A stretch of 64,000 nt of DNA from Deltaproteobacteria bacterium (GTDB lineage: Bacteria > Myxococcota > UBA727 > VGSZ01). Location of the stretch: positions 645,519 through 709,518 of the forward strand of contig JACOUT010000009.1 in the NCBI GenBank assembly GCA_016177705.1, written 5' to 3'. Below the pieces are notes generated by a model. The model was not told the origin of the DNA. It ran no database searches and saw only the letters and a program-made list of their open reading frames with translations. Shown in pieces: positions 16,656-27,394 of the stretch. Positions within the stretch are counted from its first letter, which is position 1. Every line of letters starts with the position of its first letter. A program made the translations under genes and the position numbers.

Positions 16656-19187
16656 CTAGCGGCGGCGCCTTCGCACCCAGCACGCGAGCAGCAGGAGCGC
16701 GCCGAGGCCGACGTCGGAGCGACCGACCTGCGCGCACGCCCCCATGTCGGGAGCGACGTTGCACGCCCAGCTCGCCGCCATCTGATCGCGGTCGTAGTCG
16801 GGGTTGAGCGCGCCGCCCACCCCGACGACGTCGCCGTCGATGGTGACGGTGCCGGCGATGGTGTTCTCCGACAAGCCGGCCTGACCGTTGACCGCGAACA
16901 GGTCGGTGTCGGCGATGTCGATCTCGAAGGTCATGCCCTGCGCTTGCAGCGTGGCGCGCGCGTTCGACAGGCGCACGCCCTGCAGCGTCGCGACCGGCGT
17001 CGGGATCACGTAGCGCTGTTGCCCCTCGTCCCAGCCCGTGACGGGCTTCAAGAAGGCGTTGAGCGTGCCGTCGTGGATGGTCAGCACGCCGAGCGGCTCC
17101 TGCTGGCCGGGTGCGAGCGCCCAGGAGGCGAACTCGCCGAGCGCGACGTCGGTGAGCCACAGGTCTACCGACTCCGGGCTCTGCGGTGCGATGGAATCAG
17201 CGACGCGGCCGAGCAGGAACACCTCGACGTCCTCGCGCATGCCGCGCACCGTGCGCGTCGAGGCGATGTTCGCGGAGCCGGCCCAGTGCGTGACGCCGCC
17301 CGCGCAGTCGGTCGCGTAGACGGTGGGCGTCGCGCCCGGGCCGAGGTTGCAGCCCTGCACCGCCCAGGTGAGCGAGCCCATCTCGCCCGCCTGTCCCTCG
17401 ACTCGCGTGGGGTTCTTCAGCACGTCCATCTTGTTCGAGAAGCCGCAGGCGTCGTCGGAGTTGATGGCGCTGGCCACCGTGCCCGCGGTCTGGATGACGA
17501 GGCGCGCGACGCCGTCGGCGATCACCTGGTGCATGTTGCAGTCCTGGTCGGACTGCGGCTCGCGCACGGTGTCGCCGCACAGCCAGGAGTCGCGGAACGC
17601 GGCGGCGTCGTAGCTCGGGTCGAGCACCGGCGCGCCGCCGTCGAGCGGAATCGCATAGCTCTCGCCGCCGACCGTGATCTCGCCCGCCAAGTAGTTCTCG
17701 CGCTCGCCTTTCTTGCCGTTTTGCGCCTCCAGGCTCGAGCCGTCGATGGTGATGCCGAGCGCGTTGCCGCCGGCGTGGATGGTCGCCTCGGTGCCGGGCT
17801 CCCACGCGATGTCCTCGAACGCCACCACCGGCGTGTCGATGGCGCAGGCGCCGGTGGCGGTGTCGATCGCCATGCGCGGGCGCATCACGCCGGTGACGGC
17901 GCCATGCGCCACCTCCATCACCTCGGGGCTGCTGCCCTGCACGCTCGCGTCCTCGAGCACCAGGCGGAAGCGCAACGTCGGTGCGTCGCGCACGGTCGGA
18001 ATGATCGGCTCGTCGGCGTTGCCGGTGAGGCGGCCGCGCACCTCGAGGCTGCCGGTGAACGCGGCGCGACCGGAGATGACCGGCCCGGCACCGCCGCAGT
18101 CGCCGGGCAGCTCGCGGCCCTCGCCGAAGTCGATCACGCAAGGCTCATCGATGCGGTAGGTGACGGTGCCGCCGTCGCGCCCCACGGTGCCGGTGACCTC
18201 GCGCGCCGCGCGCACCGCCGCGCTCTTCATGCCGCAGGTGGTGTCCTTGGAGAAGGCCGACACCAGGTTGCCGACCGTGTTGATGGTCAGCTTGGCGGCG
18301 CCCTCGGCGAGGCGAGGCGCCAGCGACTCGCAGGTGTACTCGATGGGCAACTCCAGGTCGTCGACGCAGGCGAAGCTGTCGACGAACGCCTGCGGGTCGT
18401 ACTCCGGGTCGAGCCGGGGATCGTGCGCCAGATCGACGCTGTCGTCCCACACCGTGATGCTGCCGCCGATCTCGTTCTCGCGCTCACGATAGGAGCCCAC
18501 CTGCGCCGTGATGTCGGCGCGCGCGACCGGCACATCGAACACGTGGCCCTCGCCGTCGTCGATCTCGTAGGCCGCGTCGGTGACCACCAGCGACTCGAGC
18601 GTGACCGCGCTGGTCGGGATGGAACAGACGCCGAGCGACGCGCTCCTCGCTAGGTGCACGCCGGCCTGCACGTCGATGACCGCTTGCTTCATCAGCGCGC
18701 TCGCCGCCGACCCCGCCATCTCGGCGCGGTAGCCGAAGGCGACCGCGTGCATCGTGAGCGTGACGGCGTCGGGCGACAGGGGCACCACCGGCGTCGCCGG
18801 GTTACCGGTGAGCAGGCCCTCGATGGTGCGGGTCGCGTCGACGATGACGCGGCCCTTGACGCGCGTCTCGGCGCCGGTGCAGTCGCTGTCGACGGCGACC
18901 GGTTCGGCCGCCGGGTCGGTGCCGAAGTCGATCTCGCAGTCGGCCACCGTCCACGTGACGGTGCCAACCTGGCCCACCTCCCCCTCGACCGTGTAGCCGT
19001 CCACCACCGAGTCGCTGGCGAAGCCGCAGGTGGTGTCGCTGTTGATGACCGAGAGCAGCACGCCCGCGTTGCGCACCGTCAGGCGGGCGGCGCCATCGCC
19101 GACGCGCTCCGGGAACAGGCTCTCGACCTGGCAGCCACACGCAGCCAGCAGGAGAGCCGTCAATCCTGTGCGCGTCAGCACTGCCAC
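16656..19187 (-). CDS. Three-repeat surface protein with MYXO-CTERM-like tail
   Basis: The GTG at 19187, five bases behind GAGGGAGG, gives an 843-residue exported protein with signal and lipobox-like ending LLLAACGC. Three units of roughly 260 residues follow. Each begins with 'G-ARL-I-T-AG-V-SAI/VNSD-CGF', then carries a strand 'GTVTWTV--C-IDFG', an 'R-V-G-LTGN' step and a closing 'DPEYDPQAFVDSFAC' or similar. Paired cysteines recur at the same places. The C terminus has CAQVG, a hydrophobic helix (LGALLLLACW) and RRRRR, the layout of MYXO-CTERM/GlyGly-CTERM sorting tails. The lipid anchor and the C-terminal tail together are unusual. Function unknown. Confidence 0.75.
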   Translation of the reverse strand: MAVLTRTGLTALLLAACGCQVESLFPERVGDGAARLTVRNAGVLLSVINSDTTCGFASDSVVDGYTVEGEVGQVGTVTWTVADCEIDFGTDPAAEPVAVDSDCTGAETRVKGRVIVDATRTIEGLLTGNPATPVVPLSPDAVTLTMHAVAFGYRAEMAGSAASALMKQAVIDVQAGVHLARSASLGVCSIPTSAVTLESLVVTDAAYEIDDGEGHVFDVPVARADITAQVGSYRERENEIGGSITVWDDSVDLAHDPRLDPEYDPQAFVDSFACVDDLELPIEYTCESLAPRLAEGAAKLTINTVGNLVSAFSKDTTCGMKSAAVRAAREVTGTVGRDGGTVTYRIDEPCVIDFGEGRELPGDCGGAGPVISGRAAFTGSLEVRGRLTGNADEPIIPTVRDAPTLRFRLVLEDASVQGSSPEVMEVAHGAVTGVMRPRMAIDTATGACAIDTPVVAFEDIAWEPGTEATIHAGGNALGITIDGSSLEAQNGKKGERENYLAGEITVGGESYAIPLDGGAPVLDPSYDAAAFRDSWLCGDTVREPQSDQDCNMHQVIADGVARLVIQTAGTVASAINSDDACGFSNKMDVLKNPTRVEGQAGEMGSLTWAVQGCNLGPGATPTVYATDCAGGVTHWAGSANIASTRTVRGMREDVEVFLLGRVADSIAPQSPESVDLWLTDVALGEFASWALAPGQQEPLGVLTIHDGTLNAFLKPVTGWDEGQQRYVIPTPVATLQGVRLSNARATLQAQGMTFEIDIADTDLFAVNGQAGLSENTIAGTVTIDGDVVGVGGALNPDYDRDQMAASWACNVAPDMGACAQVGRSDVGLGALLLLACWVRRRRR

Positions 19188-19356
19188 GCACGCCTCCCTC
19201 GACAAGGAGAGGTTCGGCCACGGCGAAGGCGTAGCCCGTCGGTCGATCGCCCCTGTCGGCCGCTCGCCCGATACGCGCGCGCCGGTACCACCATGGACTA
19301 CCGGGTACCGCCGCTCCCCCTCGACGACGCGCACCTGATGGGCGAACACCCGAGGT

Positions 19357-20265
19357 ATGACCTCCACCCACCTCGTCACCAGGGCGGGCGCGGCCCTGCT
19401 CATCGCCACGACGCTCTCCTGCCGCGAACCCACGCCTGAGAACACCTCGTGCGACGGCGACTGGTACGAGCAGTTCCTGCTGCCCGCGCCGGCAGAGCTC
19501 GCCGGCGACGTGTCGTGCTGGACGCCAGGCGAGGAGGTCGCCGACAACGTCGATCCGCGCTGCCAGACAGAGGCGTCGGTGGAGATCCAGGTGACGGACT
19601 ACCAGGACCAGGTACCGGTGCCGGGCGCGTCGGTCACCTTGTTCGCCGACGACAGCTTGCAGGGACAGAGCCGTGAGGTCGCCATGGACGACGACGGCAT
19701 CGTCACCGAGACCGTGCTCCTGTGCACGCCCACCAGCTACCGCGCCACGCGCCCCGAAGGCGCGCTGCCCACCACCGGCGTGCACGAGGTGTTCTCTCCC
19801 GAGGATCCCGTGGAGGCGCACTTCCAGTCGATCTCGGAGGGCAGCAAGAGCCTGCTGCAGCTCACCTTCCAGAAGGACATCGCGCCGGGCAACGGCGCCG
19901 TCGCGGGGCGCGCGCTCGGCTGCGACGGGGAGCCGCTCGAGAACGCGCAGGTGGTGGTGCGCGACGCCGACTGTCACGTGTCGACCGACGCCTACACGGG
20001 CTATTTCACCAACCAGCTCCCGGACCTGTTTCGCACCTCGACCTCGGCCGACGGCGTCTTTGCGGTGCTGAACGTGCCGCCCGGCGACTACACGGTGGAG
20101 CTGTTCGCGCCGGTCCCTGGTCGCACCGCCGAGGATCCGCAGCCGCACGTGCGCGCCGGCAGCGCGACGCTGACGCTCGAAGCCGACGGGGCCACCGTCG
20201 TCGACGTGCAGCTCGGCCACGACGACGGCCTGTTCTACCCGGCCGCCTGCTCGAGCTGCCCCTGA
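19357..20265 (+). CDS. Lipoprotein with carboxypeptidase-regulatory-like domain
   Basis: A 302-residue lipoprotein (lipobox TTLSC22). Two beta-sandwich regions are visible: 'VEIQVTDYQDQVPVPGASVTLFADD...' and 'GAVAGRALGCDGEPLENAQVVVRDADC...DGVFAVLNVPPGDYTVELF'. The second is a textbook carboxypeptidase-regulatory-like (transthyretin-like) fold, which usually serves as a structural or ligand-binding module at the cell surface. The C terminus ends CSSCP. Similar modules occur three times in the 508-residue lipoprotein at 27.4 kb. Confidence 0.8.
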   Translation: MTSTHLVTRAGAALLIATTLSCREPTPENTSCDGDWYEQFLLPAPAELAGDVSCWTPGEEVADNVDPRCQTEASVEIQVTDYQDQVPVPGASVTLFADDSLQGQSREVAMDDDGIVTETVLLCTPTSYRATRPEGALPTTGVHEVFSPEDPVEAHFQSISEGSKSLLQLTFQKDIAPGNGAVAGRALGCDGEPLENAQVVVRDADCHVSTDAYTGYFTNQLPDLFRTSTSADGVFAVLNVPPGDYTVELFAPVPGRTAEDPQPHVRAGSATLTLEADGATVVDVQLGHDDGLFYPAACSSCP

Positions 20266-20281
20266 GCGTTGCGGCCGGCAC

Positions 20282-21163
20282 TCACGTCGGCGGTGCCGGC
20301 GCTGTCGTGCCCTGCGTGGCGTCGAGGAAGCGGCGCAGCACCGCCTGCTCCACCGTGCCCTTCTCGCGCGCCGGCGCCGGCAGGCGGCACCACAGGCGCA
20401 GCGTGTCGGCCGGCTCGACCTGCACCAACACGCGCGGCTGCTGCGGCGGCACGTCGATGTGCTGCTCCTTCGCCACCCGCTCGAAGAAGCGGAGCGCCTC
20501 GTCGGCGTAGCGGTGCATCTCGGCCTCCATGGCACTGAGCAACGCGCGCTCGGCGTCGCGCCAGCGCGCGTCCGCGCGCACGCACACGGCGAAGGAGTGC
20601 AGCAGGAAGACGTCGGTGTACGACTCGTTGGTGATCGGGTGCGTGAAGATCATGCTGTTTGGCACCGTCACCGCGCGCCCGGTGCGCTGATGCCCGACCG
20701 TGCTCGGCCCCACCTCGAGGATGGTGGTGGTGAACAGCGTGGTGTCGACGACGTCGCCACGGACACCGCCGAGCTCGACGCGATCGCCCACCTCGAAGGC
20801 GCGCGACGACGAGCGCAGGAACGAGCCGCCCGCGCACATGATCAGCTCCTTGGTCGCGAGCACCACGGCAGCGGCGACGGCGGCGAGCGAGAGCGCCAAC
20901 AGCTTCAGCTCGTCGAACCAGAGGGCGCCGGTGCCTACGGCCAGCACGGCGAGCATGGCCGAGCGCGTGCTGCCGGTGATGCGGCGCAGCTCGTCGGGGC
21001 GCAGGCCGCGCTTCTTGAGCGCGCGCATCACCAGCCAGCGCGCCGCAAAGACCGCGGCCAGGAGGGCCAAGGTCAGAAGCCCGTTCTTCACCATGGTCGC
21101 CCGATCGAGGGCCGCAAGCAGCTCGGCAGGGGCGGCCGAGACGGGAGGGGTGGCAGGGTCCAT
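20282..21163 (-). CDS. Mechanosensitive channel, MscS family
   Basis: A 293-residue inner-membrane protein with three N-terminal hydrophobic helices. The pore-lining region and beta domain are recognisable by 'RAFEVGDRVELGGVRGDVVDTTLFTTTILEVG' and the downstream 'GRAVTVPNSMI', both diagnostic of MscS. The C-terminal cytoplasmic domain is present, so the channel looks complete. It should open on membrane tension during osmotic downshift. Single gene; an MscS of this short type needs no partner. Confidence 0.93.
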   Translation of the reverse strand: MDPATPPVSAAPAELLAALDRATMVKNGLLTLALLAAVFAARWLVMRALKKRGLRPDELRRITGSTRSAMLAVLAVGTGALWFDELKLLALSLAAVAAAVVLATKELIMCAGGSFLRSSSRAFEVGDRVELGGVRGDVVDTTLFTTTILEVGPSTVGHQRTGRAVTVPNSMIFTHPITNESYTDVFLLHSFAVCVRADARWRDAERALLSAMEAEMHRYADEALRFFERVAKEQHIDVPPQQPRVLVQVEPADTLRLWCRLPAPAREKGTVEQAVLRRFLDATQGTTAPAPPT

Positions 21164-21201
21164 GCGTCACACCCTTCGCGCGGAGCGGAGCGCGCGTCGG
21201 C

Positions 21202-22425
21202 TCACGGCTGCACCGCGATGGTCCAGGGGATGTCCTCGATGCCGTCGCCGAGGTCGAGCTGACCGAGATCGGTGACGCCGCCGGCGCCGATCTGGAGGAG
21301 CTGCACGTTGCCGACGGCGTTGGTGGCGGCCGCGAGCACGAGCCCGCTGGTGACGCCGCGGCGCACCATCGCCAGGTGCTCCGCCAGGCCGACGCCGGTC
21401 ACCTGCCCCGCCGGCGCCAGCGTGTCGCCACTGACGTCGAAGACGTGCACCGCGTCCGCCTCCCAGTCGGACACCAGCAAGAGCGCGCCGTCCGGCGAGA
21501 ACACCACCTCGCTCGGCGTCTGCAGACCGGTGGCGGCGTCCAGCTCGGCGACGACGTCGCCCGCGACCGAAAACAGCCGCACCGAGCCGGCGAGCGTCGA
21601 GAACATCGAGTTGTTCGGCACGGCGACCCTGGTGCCGTCGGGGCTGGCCGCGATGCGGGTCGCGCCCACCGCGTCGCTCCACAGGTCGAACGCGGCCACT
21701 TCGCTCACCGGCGGGCCGAGGTCGATGAGGCGCGTGTCGTCGTTGTCGACGGGGTCGAAGACCGCCTGGCCGCCGAGCAGCACGGCGCGCCCGCCGCCGA
21801 GCGGCGCCATCGAGGCCGAGAGCCGCAAGCCGTAGGTCGCGGTGGTCTCCTGCGTCAGCGTGCCGTCGCACGCGACCTCGACCAGGTAGACGCCGCTGGT
21901 GTCTTCGGTGACGTTGCTGCCGACTACCCAGGCGCGCCGCCCGTCGTCGGCAAGGCGCAGATCGCCGTAGCCGGCGGCGGGCAGCGCCAGCGTGTCGATC
22001 ACCGTGAGGTCATCGACCGCCGCCACCGCGACGCTGACCAGGAGGCCGTCTTCGCCGAGCGCGAGCAGCAGGCTGCCGTCGGGCACGAACTCGATGCGAC
22101 GCACGTCGGTGCCGACGTCGAGGCGGGTGCCGTCGTCGGTCAGCGTGGTGCCGGACAGCGTGAGCGTGCGCACCGTGGTGCCGCCGTTGGTCGCGTGGCT
22201 CACCACCACCACGCGGTCCTTGTCGGCGTTGCCGGCCGAGGAGAAGGCGCACGGTTGCTCACCTTCGCCCTCACCCTCACCCTCGCCCTCACCCTCGCCC
22301 TCGCCCTCTCCTTCACCTTCGCCCTCGCCTTCACCCTCGCCGGGGAGCAGTTGGTCGTCGAGGCAGGCGACGGCGAGCACCACCGCGATCAACGAAAGGA
22401 CGACGGCACCAGGAGCGCGGCTCAT
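21202..22425 (-). CDS. Gly-Glu spacer lipoprotein with beta-propeller
   Basis: The ATG at 22425 gives a 407-residue lipoprotein: lipobox AVAC, fourteen Gly-Glu units, then repeated blades of about 40-50 residues with phrases such as 'IEFVPDGSLLLALGEDG', 'LRLADDGRRAWVVGSN', 'IAASPDGTRVAVPNNS' and 'VVFSPDGALLLVSDWEADAVHVFDVSG'. These are YncE/WD-like propeller blades, so a surface ligand- or protein-binding domain is likely. An earlier in-frame start at 22473 would precede the signal sequence. Ends 38 bases before the MscS gene start on the same strand. Confidence 0.82.
   Translation of the reverse strand: MSRAPGAVVLSLIAVVLAVACLDDQLLPGEGEGEGEGEGEGEGEGEGEGEGEGEGEQPCAFSSAGNADKDRVVVVSHATNGGTTVRTLTLSGTTLTDDGTRLDVGTDVRRIEFVPDGSLLLALGEDGLLVSVAVAAVDDLTVIDTLALPAAGYGDLRLADDGRRAWVVGSNVTEDTSGVYLVEVACDGTLTQETTATYGLRLSASMAPLGGGRAVLLGGQAVFDPVDNDDTRLIDLGPPVSEVAAFDLWSDAVGATRIAASPDGTRVAVPNNSMFSTLAGSVRLFSVAGDVVAELDAATGLQTPSEVVFSPDGALLLVSDWEADAVHVFDVSGDTLAPAGQVTGVGLAEHLAMVRRGVTSGLVLAAATNAVGNVQLLQIGAGGVTDLGQLDLGDGIEDIPWTIAVQP
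22258..22341 (-). repeat. Hexanucleotide repeat encoding (Gly-Glu)14
   Basis: Fourteen 6-base units between the lipid anchor and the propeller domain of the lipoprotein described above. Confidence 0.9.
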
Positions 22426-22508
22426 GGAAGGCGCATCGCATGCCGCTGCCTCGCGTCCAACTCCCGTCGCCATGGCGCCAAAGGCCCCGCGCCGGCGATA
22501 CTTCGATC

Positions 22509-23363
22509 ATGACCGCGGTGTCGGCCGCCCGCCTGCAACAGCTCCGCGCCGTCTTCGGCGCCGAGATCCCGAAGGACGTTGGCCTCGCGCTCGGCATCCT
22601 CGACGCGAGCCCGGCGTCGCCCACCTCCCCTGCCGAGCGCATCGCGCTGCGTGAGGCGGTGGTGGCGCTGGCAGGCCAACGCCTCGACGACGCCAAGGCT
22701 GCCGCCGAGGCGATCGCGGGCGGCCCGCCCTCCTCGACCTCCCAGCGCCCGCTCCCAGCAGGTTTCTCGCTGCGCCTGCGAGAGGCGCTGTTGGCCAAGG
22801 GCGCAGGTGCGCTTCGCGCAGCCGTGCCGCTCGCGGAGGCCGAGCAGCTCTGCAAGGCCGCGGCCTCGGCCGACATCCCCTGGAGCTTCGTCGCCGACGG
22901 CTGCTTCTTTCGTGCGCACACCGTGGCCAAGATGCTCGAGGAGCGGGGTGTCCTCACCGAGAAGCTCTGGGCCATCACCAAGGGCGGCGACCTCGTCATC
23001 GAGCGCGACAAGTCGCGAACCGGCTACTCGGTGGTGGTCAACCACGTCGCGGTCTGCCTGCACGTCGAGGGCAAGGACGGCCCGCGGCGCATGGTGATCG
23101 ATCCGTCGGTGTCCGACCGCCTGCTCACGCCCGAGGAGTGGCTGGCGAACATGCGCTCCGCCGCCGGCACCGGCGTCGAGACGCTGGTGATGCCGCGCTT
23201 CATGATGATGCTGTGGGAGCGCGACAAGCCGCCGTCCACCTGGGTGCAGAGCCAACTCGACGAGGCCAAGGCGTGGCACGCCGGCGGCTGGCAGGAGTCG
23301 GAGAAGGGCTACCAGGAGATGGGCTATTTCGACGACCCGATGAAGTTCATGGCCGGGGGCTGA
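22509..23363 (+). CDS. Protein-glutaminase-like (glutamine deamidase) protein
   Basis: A 284-residue protein without signal peptide. The N-terminal 110 residues are helical. The C-terminal half contains 'ADGCFFRAHTVAKMLEERGV' with Cys132, 'VVVNHVAVCL' with His179, and 'VIDPSVSDRLLTPEEW' with Asp198. This order and spacing matches the Cys-His-Asp triad of protein-glutaminases (Chryseobacterium type) and related deamidating effectors, which convert glutamine side chains to glutamate. Stand-alone: no immunity protein, secretion tag or toxin carrier is adjacent. Target and location unknown; the enzyme class is inferred from the motif set only. Confidence 0.75.
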   Translation: MTAVSAARLQQLRAVFGAEIPKDVGLALGILDASPASPTSPAERIALREAVVALAGQRLDDAKAAAEAIAGGPPSSTSQRPLPAGFSLRLREALLAKGAGALRAAVPLAEAEQLCKAAASADIPWSFVADGCFFRAHTVAKMLEERGVLTEKLWAITKGGDLVIERDKSRTGYSVVVNHVAVCLHVEGKDGPRRMVIDPSVSDRLLTPEEWLANMRSAAGTGVETLVMPRFMMMLWERDKPPSTWVQSQLDEAKAWHAGGWQESEKGYQEMGYFDDPMKFMAGG

Positions 23364-23385
23364 TGTCGACGACCTGACCTGACCG

Positions 23386-25058
<1,673 letters not shown>

Positions 25059-25062
<4 letters not shown>

Positions 25063-25793
25063 GGCAGCACCTCGAGCGCCAGCAGCGCGCCCCCGACGAC
25101 GCCGACCACAGCGCCCCCGAGCAGCAGGCCGGTGCCGAGCTGTCCCTGCCCCTGCGCCGCGACGCGGTCGTTGGGCGACGGTCCCTCGGGTGGAGGGGTC
25201 ACGTCGTAGAAGGTGGGCGCGGCGAGCCCCATCAGCACCACGCCGGCGCCGAGCGTGAGCAACCCCACGCCACCCGCGACGCCACCGACGACGGCCAGGC
25301 CCGAGAACCCAGCGTCGTCTTGCACGGTCATGGCCGGCGCGGCCGGAGCTCCCAACATGCGGGAGCGGACGCGAGCGAGCGCCGAGCGCAGCTCGGGCAA
25401 CAGGTTGTCGGCGCTCTTGGCCTCGGCGGTCTCGCGCGCGACCGAGCGGCTCGCCTCGGTGTCGAACAGGTTGAGGTGGATGATGGTGGTGGTGCCGAGC
25501 AGCGCGACGCTGCCATGCACGATGTAGCGCGCGCCGAGTGCCTGACCCATCTCCGCCAGGCAGGTCTGCTCATCGCAGCCGAGCGCCTTGCGCTCGGCCT
25601 CCACCGACACCACGCGGCGCAGATCCTCGGTGGAGAGGACATCCAGCCGATCGTCGCGGCTCATGTCGACCGCGATCTCGTCGCGCACGATGCGCGCGGT
25701 GGACTCCGGCACGTTCTCGGCCTGGAGGTCGAGCACCAGCACCTTGAGCGGCTCGGCGGCCGCGAGCGAGGACAGCAACAACAGCGACAGCAT
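25059..25793 (-). CDS. CsgG/LpoB-like protein with C-terminal membrane hairpin
   Basis: The ATG at 25793 gives a 244-residue protein with a signal peptide ending near AAAEP. Residues 17-145 read as an alpha/beta domain ('LKVLVLDLQAENVPESTARIVRDEIAVDM...GARYIVHGSVALLGTTTIIHLNLFD') of the CsgG/LpoB-like kind, often found in envelope proteins of myxobacteria. Two Gly-rich hydrophobic segments (about 165-195 and 218-240) follow. It is the first gene of a two-gene unit with the Gly-rich lipoprotein (4-bp overlap), hinting that the two act together at the envelope. Confidence 0.7.
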
Positions 25794-25890
25794 TGGGGCT
25801 CCCGGCTCGACGTCACCGGCACGGTAGCGCGGCGACATCGGGCGCGCGAGCGCGATCGTGTGACGGACACCTTCGCCGCCGCGTGCAGGC

Positions 25891-26601
25891 TCAGCGGGCC
25901 AGGAGAGCGCGCTCGGCCGCGAGCGTCCGTCGCGCCCACGCGTAGAGCACGGGCAGGAGCACGGCGCCGGTGAGCGCCGTCAGGATCGGCGGGATCAGGT
26001 AGAGGAGCGCGCCCGGCACGCCCGCCGTCACCACGGTCCAGAGCAAGGTTCGCTTGGCCGACATCGGGTCGGTGTTGTCCGCCAGCGCGGCGCCGGCCCG
26101 ACCGAGCAGGATGGCAAACACCAGGTGCGCGTGGCCGACGATCAAGAGGCTCGCCATCACCCACTCATCGAAGCCGATGGGGCCAGGCCCGCAGCCGAGC
26201 AAGAGCGAGATGACGCCGTGGATCGACAGCGGGCCGACCAGCGCGACCGCGACCAGCGGCAGCACCAGCGCGTTTCGCTCGGAGGCGCTGCCGGCGCCGA
26301 GCTCGCGCGCCAGGCTCGACGACGGCAGGGGCGACGGCAACAGCCAGCTCGCCACGCCAACGCACAAGGCCAGCGTGAGCGCCGCGCACCAGGTGCCGGC
26401 GAGGATGAACACCGCGGGTGCTTTGTCGGCGGTGATGGCGTCGAGCGTGAGCGCGAGGAAGCCGGCGATCAGCGCCAGCGAGGCGGCGACGCGCGCATGG
26501 CGGCGGGCGCGCACCCGGCGCGGACCGCCGCGGCGATCGGCGCGCACCGGATCCGAGAGCTGCGTCGGCGTGGCGGGGAGGTGGCAGGTCGGCTCGTGCA
26601 T
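25891..26601 (-). CDS. Polytopic membrane protein, unknown family
   Basis: A 236-residue protein from the ATG at 26601 (GGAGGGCGC immediately upstream). After about 45 hydrophilic residues rich in Arg it has five to six hydrophobic segments, including 'LVLPLVAVALVGPLSIHGVISLLL', 'WVMASLLIVGHAHLVFAILLG' and 'GVPGALLYLIPPILTALTGAVLLPVLYAW'. His residues within two helices (SIHG, GHAH) stand out and could bind metal or haem. I do not recognise the family. Confidence 0.7.
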   Translation of the reverse strand: MHEPTCHLPATPTQLSDPVRADRRGGPRRVRARRHARVAASLALIAGFLALTLDAITADKAPAVFILAGTWCAALTLALCVGVASWLLPSPLPSSSLARELGAGSASERNALVLPLVAVALVGPLSIHGVISLLLGCGPGPIGFDEWVMASLLIVGHAHLVFAILLGRAGAALADNTDPMSAKRTLLWTVVTAGVPGALLYLIPPILTALTGAVLLPVLYAWARRTLAAERALLAR

Positions 26602-26752
26602 GCGCCCTCCAAAGCCGGGCCGGGGCCCGGGCACTGCCAGGCTACAACTCGCGACGGTGCGTGATCGTTCCCACGAGGAGGTCCGTGCCGCTCGAGCGCG
26701 CCCCTCCGGAATCCGTCGCGCGCGTCGCAGCGAGGTCGCGTACGGATGCGGC

Positions 26753-27322
26753 ATGCGCGCTGGCACCGATTGTGCGATGGCTTCGCACATGAGCCCTGGT
26801 ACCGAACGCAACGCTCCCCTGAAGGCCACCGAGTCCCCGGCGCTGCTCCCCGTCCTGCCGGCCGTGCTGCTCGCGAGCGTTACCTCGCTCGTCGCCGCGT
26901 GTGGCCCCGCGCCGGGCGATGGCACGCGCCCGCCGAGCTGTGGCGTCGCGCCCTTGGTGTTCGACCCCTCGGGCGACGTGCTGCAAGGCAGCGACGACGA
27001 CGGCGCCTGCGTGCGGATCGAGCGCCGCCCCATCGGCGAGCCCGACGTGATGTACAAAGAGTACCCCTACGAGCCGCTGCGCCTGACAGCCGCGGCGGGC
27101 GACACCTTCCTCGACGTCACGGAGGCGAGCGCGCTTGGCTACACCCCCACCCACCACAACTGGTTGGATCAGATGACCGGCACGGATGACGACGGCACCG
27201 AGGCCACCATCGTCATCCGCTACCGCGTCGCCGAGGGCGACTGGGTGCTCGAGCTGACGCTGACCGATGCCGCCGGTGTCGTGCTGGCCGGGCCGCTGGC
27301 GCTCACACCCGCCAGATCCTGA
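26753..27322 (+). CDS. Small lipoprotein
   Basis: The gene encodes a lipoprotein with hydrophobic stretch LLPVLPAVLLASVTSLVAACG, where VAAC is the lipobox. The start is uncertain: ATGs at 26753, 26777 and 26789 are all in frame and none has a strong ribosome-binding site; 26753 is reported for completeness. The mature part (about 140 residues) is acidic and beta-rich, with a feature 'YTPTHHNWLDQMTGTDDDG' that could bind metal. No family recognised. Confidence 0.65.
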   Translation: MRAGTDCAMASHMSPGTERNAPLKATESPALLPVLPAVLLASVTSLVAACGPAPGDGTRPPSCGVAPLVFDPSGDVLQGSDDDGACVRIERRPIGEPDVMYKEYPYEPLRLTAAAGDTFLDVTEASALGYTPTHHNWLDQMTGTDDDGTEATIVIRYRVAEGDWVLELTLTDAAGVVLAGPLALTPARS

Positions 27323-27394
27323 CACGGTTGACGCGCGTCACGTCGGGCAAACGCCGGCGTTTCCTGCGGCCGCGCGCTCGACTACCGGGCCGCC

